A DNA stretch of 64,000 nt, taken from NCBI RefSeq assembly GCF_036884655.1, contig NC_088354.1, positions 18,167,001 to 18,231,000 on the forward strand, written 5' to 3'. Below, piece by piece: positions 53,144 to 63,233 of this stretch. Source of the stretch: Musa acuminata AAA Group (taxonomy: Eukaryota; Streptophyta; Magnoliopsida; Zingiberales; Musaceae). Every line of letters starts with the position of its first letter. Position 1 is the first letter of the stretch. Made by a program: the position numbers and the translations under genes. Below the pieces are notes generated by a model, which saw only the letters and a list, made by a program, of their open reading frames with translations, made no database searches and was not told where the DNA came from.

Positions 53144-54424
53144 TGTTGAATCTCGGATTTTGATGATAAAATCAATTGATGGGTTATTTGATCTAATCCA
53201 TATTATTGAGTTAAGTGTGCAGGATTAACTACGATAACCAGAAAACACAAAGCAAGAATACCGGAGTCAAGATCGATGGATGTTTAAGAGTCCGAAGAAT
53301 CGTCGGAGATGCTGCCGGAACCAACCGAGAAGAAATCGGGAACCTATCGGAAGTTCGCCGAAGAGATCGTCGGAGGTTCACGGAGATCACCGAGAAGGCT
53401 CGGCTACTCGTTAAAGTCATCACAAGATCGGGAGCTTGATGGGAGTTCGTCGGAAGAAGTTCGTCGGAAAGCTCGCCGAAACAAGACTCGACGTTCGCGG
53501 TTGAAAGCTTGCTTAGGATGTGTTTTTGTTATGTAGTTCACTTGTAATTAGGATTTGGATTAAGAGATAATCCTATATCCTAGTTAGGGGCCAACTGGGC
53601 CCAAAGTCAGAGTTGGTTTAGGCTAAAAATTAAGCTAAACCAGCGAACTAGAGAGCCAAGATTGAAGCCCAACTAGTGGCTGAAAACACTGTAGTCGGGC
53701 TGAAAACACTGTAGGCGGTGGCACCGCCTAGCTGGGCGGTGGAACCGCCCAGCACCCGAGAGCTGGGCGGTGACACCTCCTTGGCTGGGCGGTTGCACCG
53801 TCCAGCACCCGAGCGCTGGGCGGTGGCACCGCCTGGTTGGGCGGTGGCACCTCCAGCACCGGAAACCCTAAGAAAATTCAAATTTTGGAGCCCAAAATTT
53901 GAATCCTCTTGAGGCCTATAAATACCCCTCTAATCTCAGCTGAGGTAACAACTTTTGAGAAGCATTTTGATTGAGAGAAAAGTCTTAGAAAGTCTTAGCA
54001 AGTCTTGTTTTCAATTTGCTATAGAGTTCTCCTCCTTCTTTCTTATTGAAAATTTGTAAGAGGTTGAGCTGCTTGTAAAAGGTTGTAAGAGGGGTGTTTA
54101 CCCTTCCATTTCAAGAGACTTGCTAGTGGAAGGTGGGAGCCTCATCGAAGAGGGGCCTCGCAAGTGGAGTAGGTCATTTGACCGAACCACTCTAAAAATC
54201 GGCGTAATCTCTGGTTTGCTTTTTATTATTGTCATTTACATTACTGCAAATCTTCTTACTGCTTTAGTTCCTCATTACTCTTTCTGCGCAACTTTAAGAA
54301 TACGCCTTCAAGTTAAATTTCTCAAGTTTCGTTCTTAACGTACGAAAGATTTTGATTAAAATCGAAGTTTTAATCCGCTGCACTAATTCACCCCCCCCCT
54401 CTTAGTGCCGCTCCGATCCTAACA
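53144..54424 (+). repeat. 5' LTR of the copia element
   Basis: 1281 bp. A TATA box TATAAATA lies at 53917-53924, preceded by a GC-rich array of GGGCGGTGG/ACCGCC palindromes at about 53711-53860. A run of nine C lies near the 3' end (54391-54399). Compared with the 3' LTR it shows four substitutions (near 53219, 53446, 53607 and 54022) and no other indel. Confidence 0.95.
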
Positions 54425-54425
54425 A

Positions 54426-54438
54426 GTGGTATCAGAGC
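54426..54438 (+). other. Primer-binding site of the copia element
   Basis: GTGGTATCAGAGC follows the LTR by one base. TGGTATCAGAGC is the standard complement of the 3' end of plant initiator methionine tRNA. Confidence 0.92.
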
Positions 54439-54476
54439 AAGGTTATCTCTCATATTTGGTTTAATACCCAAGAGAG

Positions 54477-56042
54477 ATGGCTTACTCCGGCATGCAAGAG
54501 GGTCATTCTATTGCACGACCACCTTTGTTTAATGGGTCGGATTACACATATTGGAAGACTCGCATGAGAATCTTCCTCATTTCTATGGACTTTGAGCTTT
54601 GGTCTATTGTCGAGAATGGATTTCAAAAATCTTCTCTTCCGATGAGCGAATGGGATGAATCAGAGAAGAAGGTTTTTGCTTTAAATGCAAAGGCTATGAA
54701 TGCCTTGTTTTGTGCACTAGACAAAAACGAATTTAATCGTGTTTCAATGTGTGATTCGGCTTTTGATATTTGGAGAACTCTTGAGGTCACTCATGAAGGC
54801 ACTAGCCGAGTGAAAGAGTCCAAAATCAACATCCTTGTGCACTCTTACGAACTTTTCCGAATGAAACCAAGTGAGTCCATCGGAGACATGTACACCCGGT
54901 TTACGGATGTCATCAATGGACTCAAAGCTCTTGGTAAAGATTTTACTAACTTTGAACTAGTAACTAAAATCTTAAGATCCCTCCCTAAAAGTTGGGATCC
55001 AAAAGTTACGGCCATTCAAGAGGCCAAAGACCTTAAAGCATTCCCTCTTGAAGAACTCATTGGGTCTCTAATGACCTACGAAATGACATGTCAAGCTCAT
55101 GACGAGCTCGAGAACCCCCTTCCAAAGAACAGGAAGGATATGACACTCAAATCACAAGAAGACCACTTGAAAGGAACATCAAGTGATGAGGACAGTGACA
55201 ATGACATTGCACTTTTGACTCAAAAATTTAAAAAATATTTAAGAAAGAACAAACTTAAAAATAATGTAAAAAATAAATTTGAACAAAAGAAGGACCAAGT
55301 GATTTGCTATGAATGCAAAAAACCGGGACACTACAAGAACGATTGTCCTCAAGCCAAAAAGAGGACATCAAAGAAGAAAGCGCTCAAGGCAACATGGGAT
55401 GATTCAAGCGCGTCCGAAGAAGAGGAGTCCAACACCGAGCAAGTTGCTCATTACGCGCTAATGGCGTTAGGAGAAGAGGTATGTGATTTATTTAATGAAG
55501 ATTTATCTTTTGAAGAACTATCTATCGCTTTTCATGAATTATTTGATGAATGTAGAACTGTTAGCAAGAAGTTAAGTATCTTAAAGAAAGAGCATGCTTT
55601 GCTACAAGATAAGTTTGATAGTCTTCAAACTCCTCCATGCTCTAAGTGTGAGCACTTAGAAGCAATAAAAAATGAAAATTTGCTTCTTAAGGAAACCTTA
55701 AACAAGTTTAAGGTTGGTAGCAAAGGATTAGATATGATCCTTGCACACAAGGGTCACATCGCAAATAGAAATAGAATTGGATTTGTAAAAGGATTACATC
55801 AAAATCCTACCACTTTCATAAAAGGACCTACATTACATGTTTCCTCTTATATGAAATGCAACTTTTGTTGCAAATCCGGACATATTGCCTACAAATGCCC
55901 ATTTAGGAAAATTAGTTCACAAAAATTAATATGGGTTCCTAAAGGAACTATAAAGAATTCAATCATAAATAACAAAGTTAGTGGGTCAATTTTTGAGGCA
56001 CCCAAAATCAAATGGGTACCTAAAAATCATCCTCTTTTGTAG
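54477..56042 (+). CDS. Copia gag (part of the gag-pol frame)
   Basis: 521 residues from ATG 54477 to a TAG at 56040-56042. The N-terminus has the copia gag pattern LFNGSDYTYWKTRMRIFL and INGLKALGKDF. Two CX2CX4HX4C zinc knuckles are seen: CYECKKPGHYKNDC near residue 277 and CNFCCKSGHIAYKC near residue 461, with an acidic and coiled-coil-like stretch between them (EEEESNTEQ, LSILKKEHALLQDKF). Gag packages element RNA in cytoplasmic particles. The frame continues after the stop into the protease without a shift, so the TAG is either a point mutation or a suppressible stop. Confidence 0.88.
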   Translation: MAYSGMQEGHSIARPPLFNGSDYTYWKTRMRIFLISMDFELWSIVENGFQKSSLPMSEWDESEKKVFALNAKAMNALFCALDKNEFNRVSMCDSAFDIWRTLEVTHEGTSRVKESKINILVHSYELFRMKPSESIGDMYTRFTDVINGLKALGKDFTNFELVTKILRSLPKSWDPKVTAIQEAKDLKAFPLEELIGSLMTYEMTCQAHDELENPLPKNRKDMTLKSQEDHLKGTSSDEDSDNDIALLTQKFKKYLRKNKLKNNVKNKFEQKKDQVICYECKKPGHYKNDCPQAKKRTSKKKALKATWDDSSASEEEESNTEQVAHYALMALGEEVCDLFNEDLSFEELSIAFHELFDECRTVSKKLSILKKEHALLQDKFDSLQTPPCSKCEHLEAIKNENLLLKETLNKFKVGSKGLDMILAHKGHIANRNRIGFVKGLHQNPTTFIKGPTLHVSSYMKCNFCCKSGHIAYKCPFRKISSQKLIWVPKGTIKNSIINNKVSGSIFEAPKIKWVPKNHPLL

Positions 56043-59000
56043 ACAAACCCACAAGCTAGGAGCAAGAGATGGTATCTCGAAAGTGGATGCTCAAGACATA
56101 TGACTGGAGATCCATCTCATTTCTCTATGCTCACTAGCAAAGAAGAAGGGTACGTTACCTTCGGAGACAACAACAAGGGCAAAATCATTGGCAAGGGAAC
56201 TATTGGTAACAAATTTAATTTTTCCATTGATGATGTCTTACTAGTTGATGGATTGAAACATAATCTCTTGAGTATTAGTCAACTATGCGATAAAGGTTAC
56301 ATCGTTAGATTTGAATCAAATATGTGCATTATTGAAAAACCAAATCATAACATGACTATGATTGCTTTAAAACAAAATAATGTCTATACCATCAATCTTG
56401 ATGAACTAAGTAATGAAATGTGCTTCTCCGTCGTAAATGATGATGCTTGGCTTTGGCATAGGAGATTAGGCCATGCAAGCATGAAAACAATATCTAAGAT
56501 CTCATCTCAAGAATTAGTACGAGGAATTCCAAATATAAAGTTTATTAAGGACAAAGTATGCGATGCATGTCAACTAGGCAAACAAATAAAAACAAGCTTC
56601 AAACCAAAAAATCAAATTAGCACTACTAGACCATTACAATTGATCCATTTGGACCTATTTGGACCAATTGATACAACAAGTCTAGGTGGAAGCAAATATG
56701 CTTTTGTGATTGTGGATGACTACTCTAGATACACTTGGACCTATTTCTTAGCTCACAAAAGTGATTGCTTCAAGTGTTTCTCTAAATTTTGTAAACTCAC
56801 TCAAAACGAAAAAGGCTTCATGATTTCATCAATTCGGAGTGATCACGGTGGTGAATTCCAAAACCGTGACTTTCAAAATTTTTGCGAAAGTAATGGGTAC
56901 AATCACAACTTCTCAACTCCAAGAAATCCTCAACAAAATGGAGTAGTTGAAAGGAAAAATAGAAACCTACAAGAAATGGCAAGAACTATGTTGAATGAAC
57001 ATAGTTTACCTAAGTACTTTTGGGCCGAAGCCGTAAATACGGCTTGCTACATCATGAATAGAGTCCTAATAAGACCATCCTTATCCAAAACTCCCTATGA
57101 ATTATGGAATAACAAAAAACCAAACATCTCCTATTTTAAAGTTTTTGGTTGTAAATGCTTTATTTTAAATGAAAGGGATGCTTTAGGAAAATTTGATGCT
57201 AAATCCGATGAAGGCATCTTTCTTGGTTACTCTTCCGTTTCTAAAGCTTTTCGGGTTTTTAATAAAAGAACTTTAGTAATTGAAGAGTCTATTCATGTAG
57301 TTTTTAATGAAATTTCCGATTTAAAGAAAAATGATTTTGATGATGATCTTGGTTTTGATAATTTGAATTTAAATGAACCCTCTCCTCAAAATAGCCATTT
57401 GAATGCATCTTCTTCCGAAATTTATTTACCAAAAGAATGAAAGTATGTAGATGCTCATCCAAAAGAGCAAATTATAGGAGATACATCAAAAGGGGTTCAA
57501 ACTCGTTCTTCTTTCAAAAATTTCTGTGCTAACGCCACTTTCCTTTCTCAAATTGAACCTAAATGCATTGACGAAGCCTTAAAAGATGATTTTTGGGTCA
57601 TTGCAATGCAAGAAGAATTGAACCAATTTGAGAGGAATGAGGTATGGAAGCTTGTTCCTAGACCAAGTGACCACTTAGTCATAGGTACTAAGTGGGTCTT
57701 TAGAAACAAGCAAGACGAAAATGGTATCGTGGTTAGAAACAAGGCTAGATTAGTGGCCAAAGGTTTCAACCAAGAAGAAGGTATCGATTACGAAGAAACC
57801 TTCGCTCCCGTGGCTCGATTAGAAGCCATAAGGATGCTCCTTGCCTATGCTAGTAGTAATAATTTTAAACTATTTCAAATGGATGTTAAAAGTGCTTTCT
57901 TGAATGGTTTTATTTCCGAAGAAGTATTTGTCGAACAACCTCCCGGATTTGAAAATTCTCTTCTTCCTAATCATGTATTCAAATTGACTAAAGCTCTCTA
58001 TGGCTTAAAACAAGCTCCTAGAGCTTGGTATGAAAGGCTTAGTTCCTTTCTTATTTTAAATAATTTTACCAAAGGCAAGGTTGATACTACATTGTTTATT
58101 AAACATTTTGAAAATAATTTTCTTATTGTGCAAATTTATGTTGACGATATTGTGTTTGGCTCTTCGGATGAATCACTATGTGAATCATTTGCCAAATGTA
58201 TGAGTCTTGAATTTGAAATGAGTTTAATGGGTGAATTAACTTTCTTTTTGGGATTACAAATCAAACAACTTAGTGATGGTATATTTCTTACCCAATCCAA
58301 ATATACATTAGAATTGTTAAAACGATTTAACATGGATAATTCAAAAGCAATAAACACCCCTATGAGTACTGCGACTAAGTTAGATATGGATGAAAATGGT
58401 GAAAGTTTCGATCAAAAAACATATAGGGGAATGATAGGTAGTCTACTCTACCTCACTGCGACTAGACCGGATATTATGTTTAGTGTAGGACTTTGCGCTA
58501 GGTTTCAATCTAATCCTAAATTATCTCATCTTAAGAGTGTTAAAAGAATATTTAGGTATCTTAAAGGAACTCCAAATTTAGGATTGTGGTATCCAAAATC
58601 TGAAAAATTTGATCTAATAGCTTATGCAGATGCCGATTTTGGCAGATGCAGGATAGATAGAAAAAGTACATCCGGAACATGCCAATTTTTAGGACATGCA
58701 CTTGTTTCTTGGACTTCCAAGAAACAAAATTCAGTTGCACTATCTACGGCGGAAGCCGAATACATTGCTGCAAGTGCATGTTGTGCACAAGTCATTTGGA
58801 TGAAAATTACATTAGAAGACTATGGAATTCACTTTAAAAACATTCCCATAAAATGTGATAATACTAGTGCCATATGTCTTACTAAAAATCCAATTCAGCA
58901 CTCTAGAACTAAGCACATCGACGTTAGGCATCATTTCATACGCGATCATGTCCTTAACAATGATGTTGTTCTAGAATTCATTGACACAAAGCATCAATTA

Positions 59001-59081
59001 GCAGATATATTCACAAAAGCCTTGAATGAAGACCAATTTGAATTCATTAGAAGGGAATTAGGTATGTTAAATTGTCCCTAA
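56043..59081 (+). pseudogene. Copia pol: protease, integrase, reverse transcriptase, RNase H (interrupted)
   Basis: One frame from 56043 to 59081, broken by a TGA at 57438-57440 in place of a probable Trp codon. Protease: the active-site stretch reads WYLESGCSRHMTG, with Glu (GAA at 56079-56081) where copia proteases have Asp. Integrase: HRRLGHASMKT and CDACQLGKQ (HHCC zinc finger), then the DDE core in HLDLFGPID, RSDHGGEF and NGVVERKNR. Reverse transcriptase: VGTKWVF-like start, [31 protein letters not shown] and the catalytic YVDDI. RNase [20 protein letters not shown] and [13 protein letters not shown], ending [11 protein letters not shown] and [10 protein letters not shown]. The two stops and the altered protease residue mean it probably cannot move by itself. 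Confidence 0.88.
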
Positions 59082-60160
59082 ACAATAAACTTGTTTGATT
59101 GGATTTTCCGTAAAGTTTTTCATCTTCTTTCCATCTCTCATTCTCCTTCAAATTCCATATGACATGTTGTGAAATCTCGAAATCGACTTTGATGACTTGA
59201 TTATGAATTTCAAGTTAGCAATTTGATTTAAATAAGTTTTATCTAAATCATAATCTTGATCTTGCAAAATTGGAATCACAAATAATATCTTTTGGCATTC
59301 ATGAATTGATACTTACAAATATGAAAGTATTGGCATTCATGACTTGAATTTGATTGAAACATTGTATGCTTAAATTCATCATTCTCCTATGTTTCAAAAA
59401 TTGTTTAAATGCCTTATGTGATGATTAAAAAGTAATGTTGAGATTTTCATGAATTTGACGATTTGAATGAGTTTGTATTCGAATTATGATATTGACTTCG
59501 TGAAATTACTACTTGAATTTTTTTATCCCAATCTCTCTCTTATACATCTACAATTTCTATTATTCATAGAAAGAAGAGATTAGATAATATGAATGCATGC
59601 TGAATTTTCCTCTAAAATGAACTCTGCGTAAATATTTTTGCATACTTAATTTTCAATGATAAAATCGTTGTATGACAAAATATGTGCTTCAAGTCTCATT
59701 TTCCTTTTTGTTGATGACAAAGGGGGAGAAAAGTGATGACTTATATCATTCTTAATAGCATGACAAAATATGAATTGCAAAATCCTTGAGAAAAGTGATC
59801 GATCGATGATTATCTTATATGCCTTGCAAAATCCTTGAAAATATCGTAAGATTGATTGATCATATTGAATGCATGTCTAAAATGTATAATCATGCAATTC
59901 AAGTTGAAAATCTTTATCTCTTGTCATAGTAAAATTTGTCTCTTAATCTTTCGACTTGAAAAAGATTTTCATCAAAGTTTCGCATTTACATTATGCTTAA
60001 TGAGAATAACGATAAGTTATACGGTTAGAGCTTATCGGTTTATACTTGAATTCAATGATGAAATTCAAGTGTTTTATCTTCTCATAATATGGCATATAGA
60101 TAGGGGGAGTTACGTTTAACTCCGTCATCAATTGATTGTCATCATAAAAAAGGGAGAGAT
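59082..60160 (+). other. Long non-coding 3' region and polypurine tracts of the copia element
   Basis: About 1.1 kb between the pol stop and the 3' LTR, without a plausible ORF. Purine tracts occur at about 59729 (AAAGGGGGAGAAAAG), 60101 (ATAGGGGGAG) and 60146-60160 (AAAAAAGGGAGAGAT, adjacent to the LTR and the likely priming site). Multiple purine tracts in a long 3' non-coding region are a known Sirevirus trait. Confidence 0.75.
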
Positions 60161-61453
60161 TGTTGAATCTCGGATTTTGATGATAAAATCAATTGATGGG
60201 TTATTTGATCTAATCCATATTATTGAGTTAAGTGTACAGGATTAACTACGATAACCAGAAAACACAAAGCAAGAATACCGGAGTCAAGATCGATGGATGT
60301 TTAAGAGTCCGAAGAATCGTCGGAGATGCTGCCGGAACCAACCGAGAAGAAATCGGGAACCTATCGGAAGTTCGCCGAAGAGATCGTCGGAGGTTCACGG
60401 AGATCACCGAGAAGGCTCGGCTACTCGTTAAAGTCATCACAAGATCGGGAGCTTGATGGGAGTCCGTCGGAAGAAGTTCGTCGGAAAGCTCGCCGAAACA
60501 AGACTCGACGTTCGCGGTTGAAAGCTTGCTTAGGATGTGTTTTTGTTATGTAGTTCACTTGTAATTAGGATTTGGATTAAGAGATAATCCTATATCCTAG
60601 TTAGGGGCCAACTGGGCCCAAAGTTAGAGTTGGTTTAGGCTAAAAATTAAGCTAAACCAGCGAACTAGAGAGCCAAGATTGAAGCCCAACTAGTGGCTGA
60701 AAACACTGTAGTCGGGCTGAAAACACTGTAGGCGGTGGCACCGCCTAGCTGGGCGGTGGAACCGCCCAGCACCCGAGAGCTGGGCGGTGACACCTCCTTG
60801 GCTGGGCGGTTGCACCGTCCAGCACCCGAGCGCTGGGCGGTGGCACCGCCTGGTTGGGCGGTGGCACCTCCAGCACCGGAAACCCTAAGAAAATTCAAAT
60901 TTTGGAGCCCAAAATTTGAATCCTCTTGAGGCCTATAAATACCCCTCTAATCTCAGCTGAGGTAACAACTTTTGAGAAGCATTTTGATTGAGAGAAAAGT
61001 CTTAGAAAGTCTTAGCAAGTCTTGTTTTCAATTTGCTAGAGAGTTCTCCTCCTTCTTTCTTATTGAAAATTTGTAAGAGGTTGAGCTGCTTGTAAAAGGT
61101 TGTAAGAGGGGTGTTTACCCTTCCATTTCAAGAGACTTGCTAGTGGAAGGTGGGAGCCTCATCGAAGAGGGGCCTCGCAAGTGGAGTAGGTCATTTGACC
61201 GAACCACTCTAAAAATCGGCGTAATCTCTGGTTTGCTTTTTATTATTGTCATTTACATTACTGCAAATCTTCTTACTGCTTTAGTTCCTCATTACTCTTT
61301 CTGCGCAACTTTAAGAATACGCCTTCAAGTTAAATTTCTCAAGTTTCGTTCTTAACGTACGAAAGATTTTGATTAAAATCGAAGTTTTAATCCGCTGCAC
61401 TAATTCACCCCCCCCCCCCCCCCCCCCCTCTTAGTGCCGCTCCGATCCTAACA
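60161..61453 (+). repeat. 3' LTR of the copia element
   Basis: 1293 bp, colinear with the 5' LTR at an offset of 7017. It is 12 bp longer because of a run of 21 C (about 61408-61428) versus nine. TATA box at 60934-60941. Ends CTAACA, followed by GTCCT at 61454-61458. Confidence 0.95.
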
Positions 61454-62637
61454 GTCCTCAGCACCGGCGGGTCAGGTCGGTCCATCCTACGCCTTAGTGC
61501 GGCGGACGGTTGTCCCCGAGCCGACTCCGGCCTAGCCCTCTTGTGCTCCTCCCGCTTCCCGGCTATCCAAGCCTCGGTCGCGATGAACTGGTTTGCGCGT
61601 TGAAGCATCTCATGCATCGCGGTGGGGGATCGCTCCACGAGGGACCAGAAGAACCTGGAAGGTCGCAGGCCTATCATAAACGTCTGCATCAATAGAGAGG
61701 GATGAGCGTCCGGTAATCCCCGGATTTGTGTTGCAAAACGATTTACAAAGTGGGAGAGGGGCTCATCCTCCCTCTGGTTGAGTCCGAGGAGCAGCGTTAC
61801 AGAAGGTTTCGTCCGGGCGTAGGCCAAAAAGTTGAGTTCGAAGTCCTTGACGAGCTGGTCAAAGGAGGCGATCGTCCCGGTCTTCAGGCCGCTGTACCAC
61901 GCGCGGGCCGGACCTCTCAGAGTGGTGGGAAACGCTCTGCACATCAAAGCATCAGAGGTTCTATACAGCACCATCTGGGCGTGGAAAACGACTACATGGT
62001 CTGTTGGGTCGGTGGAGCCGTCGTATGCGTCTAGGGAGGGGAGTCGGAAGTTCGGGGGGACTGTCTGATCCTGTATCTCGGGTGTGAATGGAGATCCCTG
62101 GTGTGCATCTTCCCCGAGCTCTCCCCTTGACCCACGAACCTCTTTCTGCACCTCGTCGAGCCGTTGACTAACGAAGCATAGCTGGGCTCGCAAGGAATCG
62201 GTGGAGTCTGAGGAAAATGCCTCGGGCTCCGGGCGGCCTCTCGGGTTTGCCGTTGCTCGGTTCCCGAGTGGGGCCGCGGCCTCTCAGGGTGGGGTGCGAG
62301 CCAGAACGGGCGGCTCCTGTTGCCGCAGTGGTTGGATCGTAAGCGGGTGCTGCGGTCGAGAAACGAGTGGGATAATGGATTGCACCATATCGGTCATAGT
62401 TCGGACTTGATGAGTGAGGTCCTGAAAGGCCTCAGACGACACGGGCGACGGGCCAGCTGGGGCGCCGTCTAGCGGTGACAGACCCGGGTCATTAAATATC
62501 TGCCAATAGCGCTCTAAAGTCACGGCGGGGGGTTCGTCTCGAGGTTCTCCGCGCGGGGGGTGTTCCCCCGGAGCTTTGATCGGGTGTGACCCCTCAGCCA
62601 CGAGCTCGTCTGAGCCAATTGGGCGATCCCTTGACAT
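61454..62637 (-). pseudogene. Tat element gag, N-terminal and middle part
   Basis: On the minus strand from ATG 62637 (MSRDRPIGSDELVAEG) one frame runs to the copia insertion at 61454, with a single in-frame TGA at 62284-62286. It contains [21 protein letters not shown], then the retrotransposon gag core [55 protein letters not shown] and [20 protein letters not shown], ending QANQFI-like ([14 protein letters not shown]) and [13 protein letters not shown]. The continuation lies on the other side of the copia element at 53138, but in a shifted frame. Gag would form the particle; here it is broken. Confidence 0.82.
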
Positions 62638-62642
62638 TCGAG

Positions 62643-62660
62643 CCCTCCTTCTAGCACCAA
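62643..62660 (-). other. Putative primer-binding site of the Tat element
   Basis: Directly inside the right LTR the minus strand reads TTTTTGGTGCTAGAAGGAGG. TGGTGCTAGAAGG would be the primer-binding site. I cannot name the tRNA with certainty. Confidence 0.4.
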
Positions 62661-62663
62661 AAA

Positions 62664-63228
62664 TGTTGGTGTAAACAACTTTAAGCCGTGGCCTCGGGGT
62701 CGACGCGGCTTGGTTCGGGTCTGGATGATGAGGGATCTTCCTGGGGCGGCCCTTGAGATCGCTGAAGTGGTCGATTGCGATGGTCCGATCGAGACGGGGT
62801 CGCTGCTTCCTCCGGGAGGGAACTCCTCGCTTGGGCGTCTAGTGGGAGGCCTTCGTCTTCACACCTGTACACAGGTCGGGTCAGGGGAGCTCGGCCCGAC
62901 CCCTCCGACAATCAAGTTAGTGAATAATCGCAGAGGATTTTTTATCTGTGTTGTGTCCTCCCTCATTTCCTTGGAGCGCGAAGGTTTTTATAGTGAGGGT
63001 TACCATTGCCTGATGGTGCCTGCCCGCAAGGAGCAGGATCGTATTTCTGGTAGTGTCTGACATCGATGTTGGCGTGGCGTAAAGGATCGAGCCTGAGCAG
63101 GGTGTTAATGTGCCTTGGTCGGCGTTCCGGTCCGCGTTGACCAGGTGTTGACAGGTCAACAGAGGCGTGAGACGTCATCTGAGGCAGCTGACATCACCCG
63201 AGTCTTATCGCCATTATTACCCTCATCA
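62664..63228 (-). repeat. Right LTR (5' LTR) of the Tat gypsy element
   Basis: 565 bp, TGTTGGTGTAAAC to CCCTCATCA on the plus strand, followed by target duplication TGTCT at 63229-63233 that matches 48791-48795. Confidence 0.9.
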
Positions 63229-63233
63229 TGTCT

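Larger units (their letters stand above)
53144..61453 (+). mobile_element. Sirevirus-like Ty1/copia LTR retrotransposon, young, coding region disabled
   Basis: 8310 bp in plus orientation with LTRs 53144-54424 and 60161-61453 (TGTTGAATC..CTAACA), TSD GTCCT, a primer-binding site TGGTATCAGAGC at 54427-54438 complementary to initiator tRNA-Met, gag and pol in one frame apart from two stops, a non-coding stretch of about 1.1 kb and a polypurine tract. Order protease, integrase, reverse transcriptase, RNase H is that of copia. Long LTRs, the long gag with two zinc knuckles, and a 3' non-coding region with repeated AAAGGGGGAGAA-like purine tracts (59729, 60101, 60146) suggest the Sirevirus (Maximus/SIRE) clade. 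Apart from poly-C length the two LTRs differ at only about four positions, so insertion was recent. Confidence 0.92.
48796..63228 (-). mobile_element. Tat-lineage Ty3/gypsy LTR retrotransposon, non-autonomous, split by a copia insertion
   Basis: The element runs right to left. It is bounded by LTRs 62664-63228 and 48796-49359 and by the 5-bp target duplication TGTCT at 48791-48795 and 63229-63233, so both ends are exact. In its own orientation: LTR starting TGATGAGGG and ending CCAACA, primer-binding site, gag, aspartic protease, an antisense accessory gene, a 61-bp minisatellite, and the second LTR. No reverse transcriptase, RNase H or integrase is present: protease sequence (to about 52325) abuts antisense-gene sequence directly. 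An 8310-bp copia element (53144-61453) lies in gag. Without the copia the element is about 6.1 kb. Gag style and the antisense gene point to the Tat (Retand/Grande-like) lineage. LTR divergence, counted by eye, is about 8 percent. Confidence 0.88.

Noticed and set aside
53215..54338. Small open frames repeated in both copia LTRs
   Set aside because: They are duplicated with the LTRs and are non-coding; the GC-rich one is the palindrome array.
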